From positions 868,001 to 932,000 of the forward strand of contig CAVQGM010000002.1 of the NCBI GenBank assembly GCA_963712065.1: a stretch of 64,000 nucleotides of DNA, given 5' to 3'. Under the pieces are notes generated by a model, which saw only the letters and a program-made list of their open reading frames with translations, made no database searches and was not told the origin of the DNA. The translations under genes and the position numbers were made by a program. Of the stretch, positions 8,428 to 16,941 are shown piece by piece (positions within the stretch are counted from its first letter, which is position 1; the number at the start of each line of letters is the position of its first letter). This DNA is from CAVQGM01 sp963712065. GTDB taxonomy: Bacteria; Actinomycetota; Acidimicrobiia; Acidimicrobiales; Acidimicrobilacustridaceae.

Positions 8428-8451
8428 GTGTCGGAGGGGGGACTTGAACTC
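8428..8451 (-). repeat. 24-bp tRNA-3'-end-like direct repeat, copy 1
   Basis: Identical over 24 bp to 10430-10453. Read on the minus strand it is GAGTTCAAGTCCCCCC followed by TCCGACAC, i.e. a T loop (TTCAAGT), 3' T-stem and acceptor end like a tRNA 3' terminus. The 5' half of a tRNA is missing. The two copies bracket the hydrolase gene at 8683-10218 and look like attachment-site scars of integration into a different tRNA gene. Confidence 0.6.
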
Positions 8452-8460
8452 CGACCGGTC

Positions 8461-8553
8461 CCGTGACGGCTGGTACCGGTCCATACCGGAAAGTCCAGCT
8501 CAGCGGCCGTTTCGGGGCTCCGCTCCCTGCCTCCGTGACGGCTGGTATCGGTC
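8461..8553 (+). repeat. 21-bp imperfect direct repeat pair
   Basis: CCGTGACGGCTGGTACCGG at 8461 and CCGTGACGGCTGGTATCGG at 8533 extend to 21 bp with one mismatch and a 72-bp period. They sit directly beside the tRNA-like repeat, where an integrase would bind. No coding sequence is supported in 8370-8682. Confidence 0.45.
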
Positions 8554-8682
8554 TGTTATCAGGATTCTGCGACCAGCTTGTGACCAGCACCGACGACCGA
8601 CGCCGACGCTACCGCGCGGCTTCGGCTACTGGCGTTCACCCAGTTGCCCCCGGCTACTCCCCGCCGCCGCCGGTGCAACCGC

Positions 8683-10218
8683 CTATCCCGGGCCAGCGGC
8701 GGTTGTCCCCTCTTCGACGCAGGCGAGGTCCAACTTGGCGGTGGGGTCAGCGATGAAGGCTGCGGCCAGCGAGGTCGGACATGGCGCAGCGCCCACAGTT
8801 TCGTGACCTACCCCGGTGAACTCCACGAAGGTGGCGTTGTCGCCCAGCCGTGCGGCGGTCTCGGCCGCGTCGGCGGGGTCGAGCCGGGGGTCGTGGTCGC
8901 CCGCCAGGAGCAGGGTGGGCACGTCGGTGGCCTCCACGTTACCGAGGGGTGTGGACTCGATGCCCAGGCGGTCACAGAGCTCGGGGTACTGCGGTTGGTC
9001 GAGGAGCACCGCGCTGTACACCGGTTCGTCACTGCGGAGCTGCGCGAGGTCGACCGAGGCGGTCGTTGGCCCACGGTCGGCGCAGGTGACGACGGCACGG
9101 GCACCGTCTGCGTGGTCGATCAGCGCTGGAAGCCCCTGAGCGAGGAACACGTCGACCGGGGAAGGGTCGCCATCGGCCAGCTGGGTGATGAAGGTGGGCA
9201 GCACGGGCAGGACGGCCGTGAGGTAGAGGCCTTTGTAGATGGCCCACACCGAGTCGTCGCCGGTGATGGAGAAGGTTCGCTGGCCCCCTCTGGGATCCGT
9301 CCAGTTCACCGTCGCGGGGGTCTCGTTCAGCTTGGCCTGCATCTCCTCAATGCCCGTGGCGAGGTCGCCGTTGGCCTGCGCACAGGTGGTGTCCTGGGCA
9401 CAGGTGTCGATCAGCACCCCATAGGCGCGGGCGGCTTCTGCGACGTAGCCGTCGGGCGCGGTGTCGTCCACGAACCCGGGCTGGGGCGTATCGAGGATCA
9501 CCGAGCGGAGATGGTCGGCATCAGCCCGGAGTGCCTCGAGAGCGATCGTCGAACCGTACGAGACGCCGAGGACATTCCATGCGTCGATGCCAAGTGCCTC
9601 ACGGAGGTCGACCAGGTCTGCCACGGTGGCTGCGGTGTCGTACTGGTCGAGGTCGATCCCCTGCTCACGAAGTCGGTCCGCGCAGACGACGAAGGAGTCC
9701 TCATACCGGGCGTGCTCCTCAAGGGGGTCGTCTGCGGTTTCGAGGGTGGCCAGCAGGGCCTCATCGACCTCAGGGCAGTCCAACGATGGCTCGGCGAACC
9801 CAACGCCCCGCTGGTCGAACACGACGACGTCTCCTCCAGAGGCCACCTCGATCAGCGTGCGGATCCGGTCCTCGCCGAAGCCAGTGAGGCCCGGTCCACC
9901 CTGGAGGAACACCAACGGCATAGCAGCCGGATCCGTACCAGCCACGACCGCAACGGGTAGTACCACCGAGCTGCCGCCCGGATCAGCACGATCCTCCGGC
10001 ACGGTCAGCGTCCTGCAGGTGACCTCACCCACGCCGGATGGGAGGCGCGGAGGAGCGAACATCTCGCCGTCACAGGGCGCGTCCTCGAGCACGGCCTCGT
10101 ACCCGGACACCTCCGTCGTGCTCGACGACTCCCCGGCGTCCTCCCCAGAATCCGCACATCCCACCACCAGCAGTCCGAGAGCCACCATGACCGCCGCCAT
10201 GGCTCGTGAGTGGGCCAT
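8683..10218 (-). CDS. Secreted alpha/beta-hydrolase lipoprotein (TAP-like, S33 peptidase type)
   Basis: A 511-residue exported hydrolase of the tripeptidyl-aminopeptidase-like family. The start is at ATG 10218, giving MAHSRAMAAVMVALGLLVVG-C with a lipobox and an AGGGGAGG ribosome-binding site; upstream codons are not protein-like. Order: oxyanion loop LVFLQGGPGLTGFG, strand DVVVFDQRGVGFAEPS, nucleophile elbow GVSYGS, C-terminal PTLLLAGDHDPRLDP (catalytic Asp) and GVGHETVG (catalytic His), ending with the cysteine-containing cap of this family. Such enzymes cleave N-terminal peptides or related amides outside the cell. Flanked by tRNA-like 24-bp repeats inside the island, it appears intact and recently acquired. 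Confidence 0.85.
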   Translation of the reverse strand: MAHSRAMAAVMVALGLLVVGCADSGEDAGESSSTTEVSGYEAVLEDAPCDGEMFAPPRLPSGVGEVTCRTLTVPEDRADPGGSSVVLPVAVVAGTDPAAMPLVFLQGGPGLTGFGEDRIRTLIEVASGGDVVVFDQRGVGFAEPSLDCPEVDEALLATLETADDPLEEHARYEDSFVVCADRLREQGIDLDQYDTAATVADLVDLREALGIDAWNVLGVSYGSTIALEALRADADHLRSVILDTPQPGFVDDTAPDGYVAEAARAYGVLIDTCAQDTTCAQANGDLATGIEEMQAKLNETPATVNWTDPRGGQRTFSITGDDSVWAIYKGLYLTAVLPVLPTFITQLADGDPSPVDVFLAQGLPALIDHADGARAVVTCADRGPTTASVDLAQLRSDEPVYSAVLLDQPQYPELCDRLGIESTPLGNVEATDVPTLLLAGDHDPRLDPADAAETAARLGDNATFVEFTGVGHETVGAAPCPTSLAAAFIADPTAKLDLACVEEGTTAAGPG

Positions 10219-10429
10219 CCCGGCCTCCCCTCCCATCACGGCGGCGGGTGGGAATGCCCAGACTCGCACGCCGCGGCGTCTGCACCTGTGCCGACGATTC
10301 TCGTCGGTCCCCCAGGACCGCCATAGAGGCCGGAAGCACGACAGCCGAGGCCCTTCGCCCCGCAATGGCCATTGCGTCACGCCACACGTGACCGTGTCCA
10401 CGAAGCTTGTGCTGACCTGTCCGTTCGTG

Positions 10430-10453
10430 GTGTCGGAGGGGGGACTTGAACTC
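10430..10453 (-). repeat. 24-bp tRNA-3'-end-like direct repeat, copy 2
   Basis: Same 24 bp as at 8428-8451; on the minus strand this copy also continues to CCA (TCCGACACCA). About 120 bp further, 10571-10582 holds the complement of a GATTGCTAAC-type motif, similar to the candidate arm sites at the island ends. No gene is supported in 10454-10750. Confidence 0.6.
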
Positions 10454-10751
10454 ACCCAGCACCCGCATCACCCGGTCTCATCTGACCGCCTCCTGTCCCT
10501 CTGACCTGGGCTTTCTCGCCGAGACCGACCCCTACGGTCGACTCTGGTGCTCCGCCGTGCCGTCCGCTCCGTTAGCAATCGGTTTGCACGGTGGGCACAC
10601 ATCCTTCCCGCCGCCTGCACGAAGCCGCTGCACATGATCAGCCAAGCTTCGGGGTCATGAACGACAACGACCGGGAGGCCGTGCGGGCGATCTTGGGTCA
10701 CGGCCAGGTCGGCGGTGATGGTCTGACGGCAGTAGTCGGCTTCGTGGGCTG

Positions 10752-11035
10752 TTCTCCGACCTGGGGCACCCCGCCGGGCTCGAGCTGATGCCCGGCTGGG
10801 CGGAGGCGCGGAGGGCGTTCCCCGTCTCCGACGTGATGCGGTCGGCGTTCACCGCCGGTGGCTTCGAGCTCGTCGCCGTCCGAGAGGTCGAAGACGCCGG
10901 TCCGGCGACCGTCGGCCAGCTGGTCGACCGGATCCACCTGCTGCGGCACGCGGACTCGCTCTTGCAGCGCTTCTCCGACGAGCAGATCGACGACGCGCTG
11001 GCGGCGATGGCCCGCTGCCCTGGCTGGAGCTGTCG
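10752..11035 (+). pseudogene. SAM-dependent methyltransferase, C-terminal fragment
   Basis: The frame reads LFSDLGHPAGLELMPGWAEA, then SDVMRSAFTAGGFELVAVRE and HADSLLQRFSDEQIDDALAA. This matches the last part of class I methyltransferases of the ubiquinone/menaquinone-methyltransferase type (a helix-strand with AGF and V-R-E-V). The SAM-binding glycine motif is absent and the frame degenerates after residue about 85. I regard it as a remnant inside the island. Confidence 0.5.
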
Positions 11036-11199
11036 GCGTACTCCTCCGGCACTGCGATGAGCAGCGCCCACGACCCGCGACAACGCAACAACGCCTAGTG
11101 ATCTATTGACCTCGGTCCCTACTGGTCCCGCCCGAACCGGCACCAGGATGCAAACCACAAGGGCGTGGCTGCACGCCCTTCACTCGGACGGGAGCACAT

Positions 11200-12132
11200 A
11201 TGTCCATCTCCTCGATGAAGCAGGGGTTCGCCGCACTCGCTGTGGGTGCGCTCATTGTTGCCGGGTGCGGCGACGACGGTGGCGACGACACGGTGGCTGG
11301 GGACGCCGAGACCTCAGCACCCGAGGCCGCCGCACCCGAGGTGCCAGCTGTGGATCTGCCGGTGACCGTGGAGACGACGACCGACATCGCCTACACGAGC
11401 GAGCGGAGCCTCGACATCTACGCGCCCACCAAGGGATCGGGCTGGCCGGTGGTCGTCTACTTCCACGGTGGACCTCCGGCTCCGGGCGCTCGCACCGATC
11501 CCGACACCTTGACGGCCATCGCCGAACAAGGGGTCGTGGTCTACGCCCCCGACTGGCGATCGCTCGGGCCTGCAGGTGGATCTGAAGACTCGATCTGCGC
11601 AGTGGCCTACGCAGAGGCGACGGCGACAGACCACGGTGGCGATGCCGAGGCGGTGACGCTTTCCGGCTACTCGACTGGCGGGTACACCGCTCTCATCCAT
11701 GGCTTCATGGGGGACGACCCGCCGCTCCCGGTCACCGACTGCGTCGTCGACCCGGTGATGAGCCCGCCGGCCGCGGTCGCGGTGGGCGGTACTCCCCTGT
11801 TCGCCGCCGAGCTCGCACGGGACGGCCTGCTCCCCGTTCCCGCCTGGTCCGACCTGACGCCGGAGCAACTCGACCGATTCGACCCCGAACTCGTGCTCGG
11901 CAAGAACCCTGCCATGGTCGTCAACCTGTTCGTCGGTGAGGACGACCAGGGTGGGGTGGTAGCCCCGCCAGGTGGATGGCCGATCACGGAGGTCAACCGC
12001 GAGTACCTCCCGAAGCTCGTCGAGGCCGGTTATGCCGCCGACCTGACCGTGGTGCCAGGCGGCCACGAGCTCTCGCCCGAGGGTCTTGAGTCGTTCACGA
12101 CGATGATCGTCGAGACCGCGACCGCGGGCTAG
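11200..12132 (+). CDS. Alpha/beta-hydrolase lipoprotein (esterase/lipase-like)
   Basis: A 310-residue exported protein, ATG preceded by GGACGGGAGCACAT. The signal peptide ends in I-V-A-G-C (Cys23), followed by an Ala/Glu/Asp-rich linker. The catalytic fold shows HGG in VVVYFHGGPPAPG (oxyanion loop), the nucleophile in SGYSTGG, an acidic residue in NLFVGEDDQ and the His in VVPGGHELSPEG. This resembles HSL/esterase-type enzymes acting on small esters outside the membrane; the substrate is unknown. It stands alone on the plus strand in the island with no evident operon partner. Confidence 0.75.
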   Translation: MSISSMKQGFAALAVGALIVAGCGDDGGDDTVAGDAETSAPEAAAPEVPAVDLPVTVETTTDIAYTSERSLDIYAPTKGSGWPVVVYFHGGPPAPGARTDPDTLTAIAEQGVVVYAPDWRSLGPAGGSEDSICAVAYAEATATDHGGDAEAVTLSGYSTGGYTALIHGFMGDDPPLPVTDCVVDPVMSPPAAVAVGGTPLFAAELARDGLLPVPAWSDLTPEQLDRFDPELVLGKNPAMVVNLFVGEDDQGGVVAPPGGWPITEVNREYLPKLVEAGYAADLTVVPGGHELSPEGLESFTTMIVETATAG

Positions 12133-12299
12133 CTGGGTCGCGGGACTGGAGGGCGGTGATGCATTGTCGTGGATCGTGGCGCTCGTTGCGGCCCCGGCGC
12201 TCGAGTTCAGCTTCGAATCGTCGGGAGGAGGGGCCTGCTGCACGAACGGGTGACATCTGATTTGGCTTGCCCCGAGGGCGGGCCTGGAAGGATGTCGAC

Positions 12300-12608
12300 G
12301 TGCCCAAGCCCGATCCCCGCGAGTTCCGTGACGATGTCGTGCGGGTGGCCCGAACCCGTGATCCGGGGGTGACCCTCGAGGAGGTCGCCGCCGATTTCGG
12401 GATCCATCCGATGACGTTGTCGAAGTGGCTTCGCCAGGCCGCCATCGACGACGGAGAGCGCCCCGGGGCGACCACGTCGGAGTCTGCGGAGCTGCGAGAG
12501 GCGAAGCGGCCGATCAAGCTGCTCGAGCAGGAGATCGAGGTGCTGCGCCGAGCCACGGCGTATCTGTCCCAGGCGAACCTGCCGGGAAAAGGCTCTACCC
12601 GCTCGTGA
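12300..12608 (+). CDS. IS3-family transposase OrfA (second element)
   Basis: GTG start, 102 residues. The HTH reads REFRDDVVRVARTRD, VTLEEVAADFGIHPMTLSKW, then LREAKRPIKLLEQEIEVL and RRATAYLSQANLP, the typical IS3 OrfA zipper region and end. The element's left end is probably near TGACATCTGATTTGG at about 12251. OrfB follows immediately in the +2 frame. This element is distinct from the one at 2048-3381 in sequence and in OrfA length. Confidence 0.8.
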   Translation: MPKPDPREFRDDVVRVARTRDPGVTLEEVAADFGIHPMTLSKWLRQAAIDDGERPGATTSESAELREAKRPIKLLEQEIEVLRRATAYLSQANLPGKGSTRS

Positions 12609-13030
12609 GCGAGCTCGCCGCCGACGGGATCCCCGTGGCGGTGACGTGCCGGGTCCTCAAGCTCGCCCGCCAGCCCTACTACCGCTGGCTGGCCAACCCC
12701 ATCAGCGACGCCGAGCTGGTCGCCGCCTATCGGGCCAACGCTCTGTTCGATGCGCATCGTGATGACCCCGAGTTCGGATATCGGTTCTTGCACCACGAAG
12801 CCCGCAAGCGCCGGCGAGACGATGACGGCCCGTGCGGCGTGGAAGGTCTGCCGGGACAACGCCTGGTGGTCGGCGTTCGGGAAGTCCAAGCGCCGCAAGC
12901 ACGCCAAGGCGGGCCCGCCCGTGCACGACGATCTCGTACGCAGGAACTTCACCGCCGACCCCGAACCGGCTGTGGTTGGCCGACATCACCGAGCACCACA
13001 CCGCCGAAGGGAAGCTCTACCTGTGCGCCG
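12605..13030 (+). pseudogene. IS3-family transposase OrfB remnant, multiply frameshifted
   Basis: Starts GTG 12605 (SELAADGIPVAVTCRVLKLA, YRANALFDAHRDDPEFGYRF). The family then continues in another frame (MTARAAWKVCRDNAWWSAF, KRRKHAKAGPPVHDDLV) and a third (NRLWLADITEHHTAEGKLYL, which holds the first catalytic Asp). The rest of the DDE domain is missing; the sequence runs into a WhiB-like tail. This is a decayed and deleted copy. Confidence 0.7.
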
Positions 13031-13189
13031 GACTACCAGAAGGCTTACAGCTGGTGCATGCGCTGCGAGGTGAAGGGCGAGTGTCTCGGCTACGCCTTGG
13101 CGCACCACCCGTTGAGCGGCATATGGGGCGGCACGTCGGAGCTGCAACGCCAGATGATACACCGGGAGACGCGGGCCGACTCCTGCTAA
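13031..13189 (+). pseudogene. WhiB-like regulator, C-terminal fragment
   Basis: The frame reads YQKAYSWCMRCEVKGECLGY, ALAHHPLSGIWGGTSELQRQ, then ETRADSC and stop. C-x2-C-x5-C followed by G-I-W-G-G is the WhiB signature (three of the four Fe-S cysteine ligands plus the Trp turn). The N-terminal part with the first cysteine is absent, replaced by transposase sequence. WhiB proteins are redox-sensitive actinobacterial regulators; this one is only a remnant created by an insertion/deletion event at the IS. Confidence 0.6.
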
Positions 13190-13210
13190 CGGCTCTGCTA
13201 ACGAAACGTG
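13181..13210 (+). repeat. Candidate integrase arm-site repeat, right copy
   Basis: Differs from 965-993 only by one inserted and about two changed bases between the two GCTAACG units. It lies about 105 bp inside the right tRNA repeat and overlaps the end of the WhiB fragment. Confidence 0.5.
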
Positions 13211-13315
13211 GTGCAGCGGGCGCGGGGGAGTGTCACTGAGTGCAGCGGCCGTCCGCGAACGTGCTGGTCAGCGCATTGAGCGCCACACGTCATCCGTGCC
13301 CATCAGTCCGGTAAC

Positions 13316-13363
13316 CGGTCTGGGGGACCGAAGGTCGTGGGTTCGAATCCCGCCAGCCCGACC
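13316..13363 (+). repeat. attR: 48-bp copy of the tRNA-Pro 3' part
   Basis: Perfect copy of 871-918 with a different left flank (GTAAC instead of GCGCGT), so it is not a functional tRNA. It marks the right end of the island. Confidence 0.9.
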
Positions 13364-13373
13364 CAAGAGAACC

Positions 13374-13389
13374 GGGGCCGAGAGGCCCC
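13374..13389 (+). terminator. Likely ancestral tRNA-Pro terminator hairpin
   Basis: GGGGCC and GGCCCC with a GAGA loop, 10 nt after the right repeat. It has the same loop and similar spacing as the hairpin after the intact tRNA, so this is probably the terminator that followed the tRNA gene before the island inserted. Confidence 0.5.
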
Positions 13390-14286
13390 CACCGGGCCCG
13401 GCCTGTGGCCCGATTGGCACCGAACTGGCAGCAGCCAGAGCCGGCCACCGGTGAGCGGCCAGGGCTGGTGCGCGGCCGAGCCAGCCGGTCGTGTCGGGAA
13501 TCGGCCTCTCAGATCCCACCTACGGGCCTCGATCGAGGGCCCGTGGTGGGGAACCCTCGGCGTCCTCGGGCCAAGAAGCGGTCCACCGCAGGCGACCCCC
13601 TGGTGACCTTGTCGGGCGGTTGCGGAGAGCCCCTGTGGAGATCAACGCGCGCCTGCGCGTCGCTCGTCGGCCTGCCCGCCGCGACCATCCTTGGCGTCGA
13701 AGACCAGCCACGACCAAGGCCGGGCCCCGCCACGTCGAGGATCCGCTGGTAGCTGATCGTCCCGACGGTGGTGACGGTCGTGTTTGTGGACGAGCGGGTT
13801 GGTCGGGCTGGCGACCACCGCGGCGCCAGTGCTGCTCGCTGTGCCGTCCGCGTCAGAGAAGTGGCCGGTCCCGCCGTCGATGGTGATGGCGTTGGTGTCG
13901 GTGAAGCTGGTCGGCGTGACGTTGTCTGCGGTGGTGATGTCAATCTGGCGCTTCGGATCTGAGCGGGGTCTTGCGCTCGAGCGCAAGCACATTGCGCCGC
14001 GCGGTCCAGGACGGTGCCCCACCCAACCGGCGTTGTGGGGCATCCCAGTGCGACTGTCCGACGTGTCCCGATCAGCCGCTTCCTGACACGTCGTTCAACG
14101 CGGCCGATGGTCTCGAGTTCGCTGGCGGTGAAGCGTCCGGAAGCCCGCAGGACCTCCTGGAGCACGGGCGACTTCGCTGCGACGTAGGCGTCCATATCCC
14201 CTGCGTCGCGGCTGGCGAGAGCGAGCTTGAGCTCGCCGGCGCTCCACGGAACCACCACGACGCGCACCCCCGACGATGAACGAGCG
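13390..14286. other. Degenerate region without an intact gene
   Basis: About 900 bp right of the island with only fragments. On the minus strand, about 13740-13950, codons read DNVTPTSFTDTNAITIDGGT and GHFSDADGTASS, then after a frame change NTTVTTVGTISY. This resembles the C-terminus of a secreted beta-barrel-like protein of unknown function with the G-T-G-x-F pattern. Further up the minus strand (about 14080-14267), VVVVPWSAGELKLALASRD and AYVAAKSPVLQEVLRASG look protein-like but I cannot assign them. No complete ORF with a credible start is present. Confidence 0.45.
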
Positions 14287-14742
14287 TTACGGGGCGGCGG
14301 CTGATGGCGACCACTCGTAACGAACGTCCGGGGCGCGCTCCTCGTTGTCGCCGGCCGTCGAGCCAGACGCAACGAAGCCGTGGCGTTCGTAGAAGTGTCG
14401 CGCCCTGACGTTGGCCTCGAAGGTCCAGAGCCGTAGTGCGGAGGGCCGCTGCCGCTTGGCAACAGCCATCAACCGTCCACCGATGCCTCGCCCGGTGTGG
14501 CCTGGCTCGACGTAGAGCTGGTCGATCCACTCGTTCTCGAGCACGAGGAGAGCGACGGCGGCACCGTCGTCGTCGGCCACCCAGACCTCTCGCTTGGGAA
14601 GGACGACCTCTTCGAACCAGGCGCGCACCTCGTCCTCGGTGTGCACAGGCGGAGGGATTCCAGGAACCGACGCCGCCCGCGAGCGGAGCCACACCCCGGC
14701 GATCTCACCGGCCTCCTCCGCTCGCGCACGCCTCACCCTCAT
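14287..14742 (-). CDS. GNAT family N-acetyltransferase
   Basis: A 151-residue single-domain acetyltransferase using acetyl-CoA. It begins MRVRRARAEEAGEIAGVWL. The acetyl-CoA pyrophosphate loop is in GHTGRGIGGRLM (Q/R-x-x-G-x-G/A) after the strand IDQLYVEPG, and the C-terminal motif B is in ANVRARHFYERHGFVASG. These are the canonical positions for GNAT enzymes. The substrate cannot be told. It stands alone on the minus strand, apparently intact amid degenerate DNA. Confidence 0.85.
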   Translation of the reverse strand: MRVRRARAEEAGEIAGVWLRSRAASVPGIPPPVHTEDEVRAWFEEVVLPKREVWVADDDGAAVALLVLENEWIDQLYVEPGHTGRGIGGRLMAVAKRQRPSALRLWTFEANVRARHFYERHGFVASGSTAGDNEERAPDVRYEWSPSAAAP

Positions 14743-15409
14743 CGGCGAGATGGTCGCACAGCCGTCCGGGTCGTCGCCGTGCCCTACCCCCGACGTGCCG
14801 CTCGGGGACAGGCAACTTCCGCGAGCGCGGGACCGGTCACTTGGACTGCACCCCGCTCAGTTCCGAAGAGCCTGCACATCGAGGTGGCGGACCCCGACGA
14901 GGCCTCCATGATGCCGGCGACGTATGACAGCCACGCGGCCCCGCTCCGGCCAGCTCCGGCCCGGATCCGGGCGCGTAACCCGTGTCAGAGGCAGGGTGAA
15001 GGGCTGAAACCTGGATCTCGCCTCGGAGAGACAGAGCGGCGACAAGGGCACGGGGGTCGCCAGCGGCGGACAAAGAGGATTCCAACCCCGGCGGGGTCGG
15101 TCTGTTGGGCAGCGTAGAAGGCTGCCTCGAACTCTGCTGGGGGACGTCGTGGCAGTGGCCGTGGAGCCGGTGCTCGTTGGAACCGGGTTGAACGTCCGGG
15201 TGCCGTAGCCCGCCTCCGGTGGGGTGGTCGAGTTGCCGTTGCCGACGGCAGCGGTGTGGGGTACCGCCTGGGACGGGCAGTGTTCGACGGCGTCTTCTCT
15301 GGCGCTTGGGGCCGCACGGGAGGATCCCGGCGCGGAGGTGACGCGATCCTCTGGTGGGCCGGCCGCAGGAGGCGAACGATCACCTGGAGAAGCAGGAAGG
15401 GGTTGGGCC
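14743..15409. other. Intergenic, no supported gene (667 bp)
   Basis: All reading frames here are arginine/proline-rich shadows without family resemblance, ribosome-binding sites or conserved motifs. The promoter of the membrane-anchored gene at 15410 must lie in this stretch, but I cannot place it. Confidence 0.5.
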
Positions 15410-16777
15410 ATGAGCGATCCCCGGAGTCCAGCGTCTCCCACCGAGGAACCCGCGCCCGTGCCGGGCGAACGTGCCACGCGGTGGTCCCGGCGTCGCATCT
15501 CCTTCCTCGCCGGCGCCGCGGTCCTCGGTGTGCTGGCCTTGGTCGCCGCCCTCTTGCTCGTCGCCCGCGACCACGACGACACCCAGGATCAGGTCGCCAC
15601 CACCACGACCAGCGGTGTGCCCGCGACCACCACCGAACCGACCACCACGGCGACCGTCGTCCCGGTGCCGGTCACCGTCGGCCCCACCTACCCCAGCGCC
15701 CTCGGTCGCCACCTCGTGCCCTGGGACCAGATCGGCGATGGCTGGACGCTCGTCGTCTACGACGGCTGTTCGAGCCCGGAGGCGGACGATCCTGCCGTGG
15801 TGTACCTGGTCGATCCGGTCGGCACCCGCTACGAGATCACCACGCTGCCAACCGACGAGCGGTTGCCGGGCGCGCCCTGCTGGCCGCAGGAGCGCCTGCT
15901 CGACTGGGTCGTCGAAGGGGACGTGGCCCTGCTCGGGCAGTTCCCGGGTGACCTGACCGTCGCCGAGTTGCTCGAGCTGCGCACCGGGGAGCGCACCGAG
16001 CTCCTGACCCTGGGTAGGGGAACGGCAGGCCTGACCCGCCCGACCGGCGCCCAGCTCATCGCTTCGGGCGACCGGGACGACGTCCAGCCCACGGTGTGGA
16101 CGATGGCGCGCTACGACCGCGAGGGCAACGTCCAGGTCGTGTTCGAGGATGTGCCCATCGGCGAGCCCGACTCGGCGCGACACCACACGAGCTGGCTCTC
16201 CATGCCCGATGGCACCGCGCTGGTGCTCGGGGGCGGCTGGGGTGACGATGCGCCGGCGTTGGAGCTCGTCGCGAACGACGTGTCGTGGCGGCGACCGCTC
16301 GACACTCCGGGGGTGGGTTGCGAGCCGGTGCGGTGGTGGGACCCTGACACGGCGCTCGTCCACTGTCGGATGCCGGGCACCGACGCTCTGCGGGGACTGT
16401 GGCTGGTCCCGATCGACGGGGCGGCCTCCACGCTCCTCACCGATCCCGGGCCGGACTGTCCGGCTCGGTGCGGCCACGTCGATGCCTGGCCCGTCGGCGA
16501 CGCGCTGCTGGTCCAGCGGGTGGGGGCACAGGGAGAGGGCCAGCTCGAGCGGGTCGAGGCGAACGGTGAGGTCGCCGTGCTACCGGCCGCGGGTACCTCG
16601 GTCGCCGTTCGCGGCCTGCAGGTGCACGATGGGCGCATCCTCGCGCTGCAACAGGATCTCGCCACCGGCAGCGGGGAACTGGTGAGCATGGAGATGGACG
16701 GCTCGGACGTGCGCGTGCTGGTCACGTCCACAGGCGGCACGCACGGCGTCGTCTCGGCGCTGTCGCCCACGTCGTAG
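15410..16777 (+). CDS. Membrane-anchored extracytoplasmic protein, beta-propeller-like
   Basis: 455 residues. ATG 15410 is chosen because it follows AGCAGGAAGGGG and precedes a basic cytoplasmic stretch (residues 1-32) and one membrane helix (ISFLAGAAVLGVLALVAALL, about 31-50). A Thr/Pro/Val-rich linker (about 55-85) follows, then about 370 residues of repeated W/D-containing strands (VPWDQIGDGWTLVVYDGC, GTALVLGGGWGDDAPALELV, CEPVRWWDPDTALVHCRM). This suggests a propeller outside the membrane. Six or more cysteines may form disulfides. No family name can be given. Confidence 0.7.
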   Translation: MSDPRSPASPTEEPAPVPGERATRWSRRRISFLAGAAVLGVLALVAALLLVARDHDDTQDQVATTTTSGVPATTTEPTTTATVVPVPVTVGPTYPSALGRHLVPWDQIGDGWTLVVYDGCSSPEADDPAVVYLVDPVGTRYEITTLPTDERLPGAPCWPQERLLDWVVEGDVALLGQFPGDLTVAELLELRTGERTELLTLGRGTAGLTRPTGAQLIASGDRDDVQPTVWTMARYDREGNVQVVFEDVPIGEPDSARHHTSWLSMPDGTALVLGGGWGDDAPALELVANDVSWRRPLDTPGVGCEPVRWWDPDTALVHCRMPGTDALRGLWLVPIDGAASTLLTDPGPDCPARCGHVDAWPVGDALLVQRVGAQGEGQLERVEANGEVAVLPAAGTSVAVRGLQVHDGRILALQQDLATGSGELVSMEMDGSDVRVLVTSTGGTHGVVSALSPTS

Positions 16778-16798
16778 GCGCTCGTCTCCTGATCCCCT

Positions 16799-16870
16799 CC
16801 GCTCACGGACCATCTCCCGGAGCGGATCGCTCTCGTCGCCGTCGAGCTGCTCGCGCAGCCATTCGAGCGC
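16799..16870 (-). pseudogene. IS256 (Mutator) transposase N-terminal scrap
   Basis: Minus-strand codons read ALEWLREQLDGDESDPLREM, close to the N-terminus of IS256-type transposases (L-x-x-Q-L-x-x-x-x-x-D-L-L-R-x-M-V). Only about 24 codons remain, with no DDE domain. Confidence 0.3.
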
Positions 16871-16905
16871 GTTCGGGTTCGGCCGGTTCCGCCACTTCGG
16901 CGGAT

Positions 16906-16941
16906 GCCCAACGTGTGCACGGGGCCCAACGTGTGCACGGG
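16906..16941 (+). repeat. Perfect 18-bp tandem duplication
   Basis: GCCCAACGTGTGCACGGG occurs twice head-to-tail. It lies in the non-coding stretch 16778-17390, which otherwise holds only the transposase scrap and a minus-strand reading frame (16947-17165, TCFLGTSGFESQNGFEYRS) that I cannot assign. Confidence 0.7.

Noticed and set aside
8423..8806. Plus-strand ORFs over the tRNA-like repeat
   Set aside because: No family resemblance, and they overlap repeats and the end of the hydrolase gene.
842..13363. Prophage
   Set aside because: Integrase and attachment repeats are present but there are no capsid, tail, terminase or lysis genes; it is better called a genomic island.
13316..13363. Second tRNA-Pro gene
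   Set aside because: Only the 3' 48 bp are present; the acceptor 5' strand and D arm are missing.
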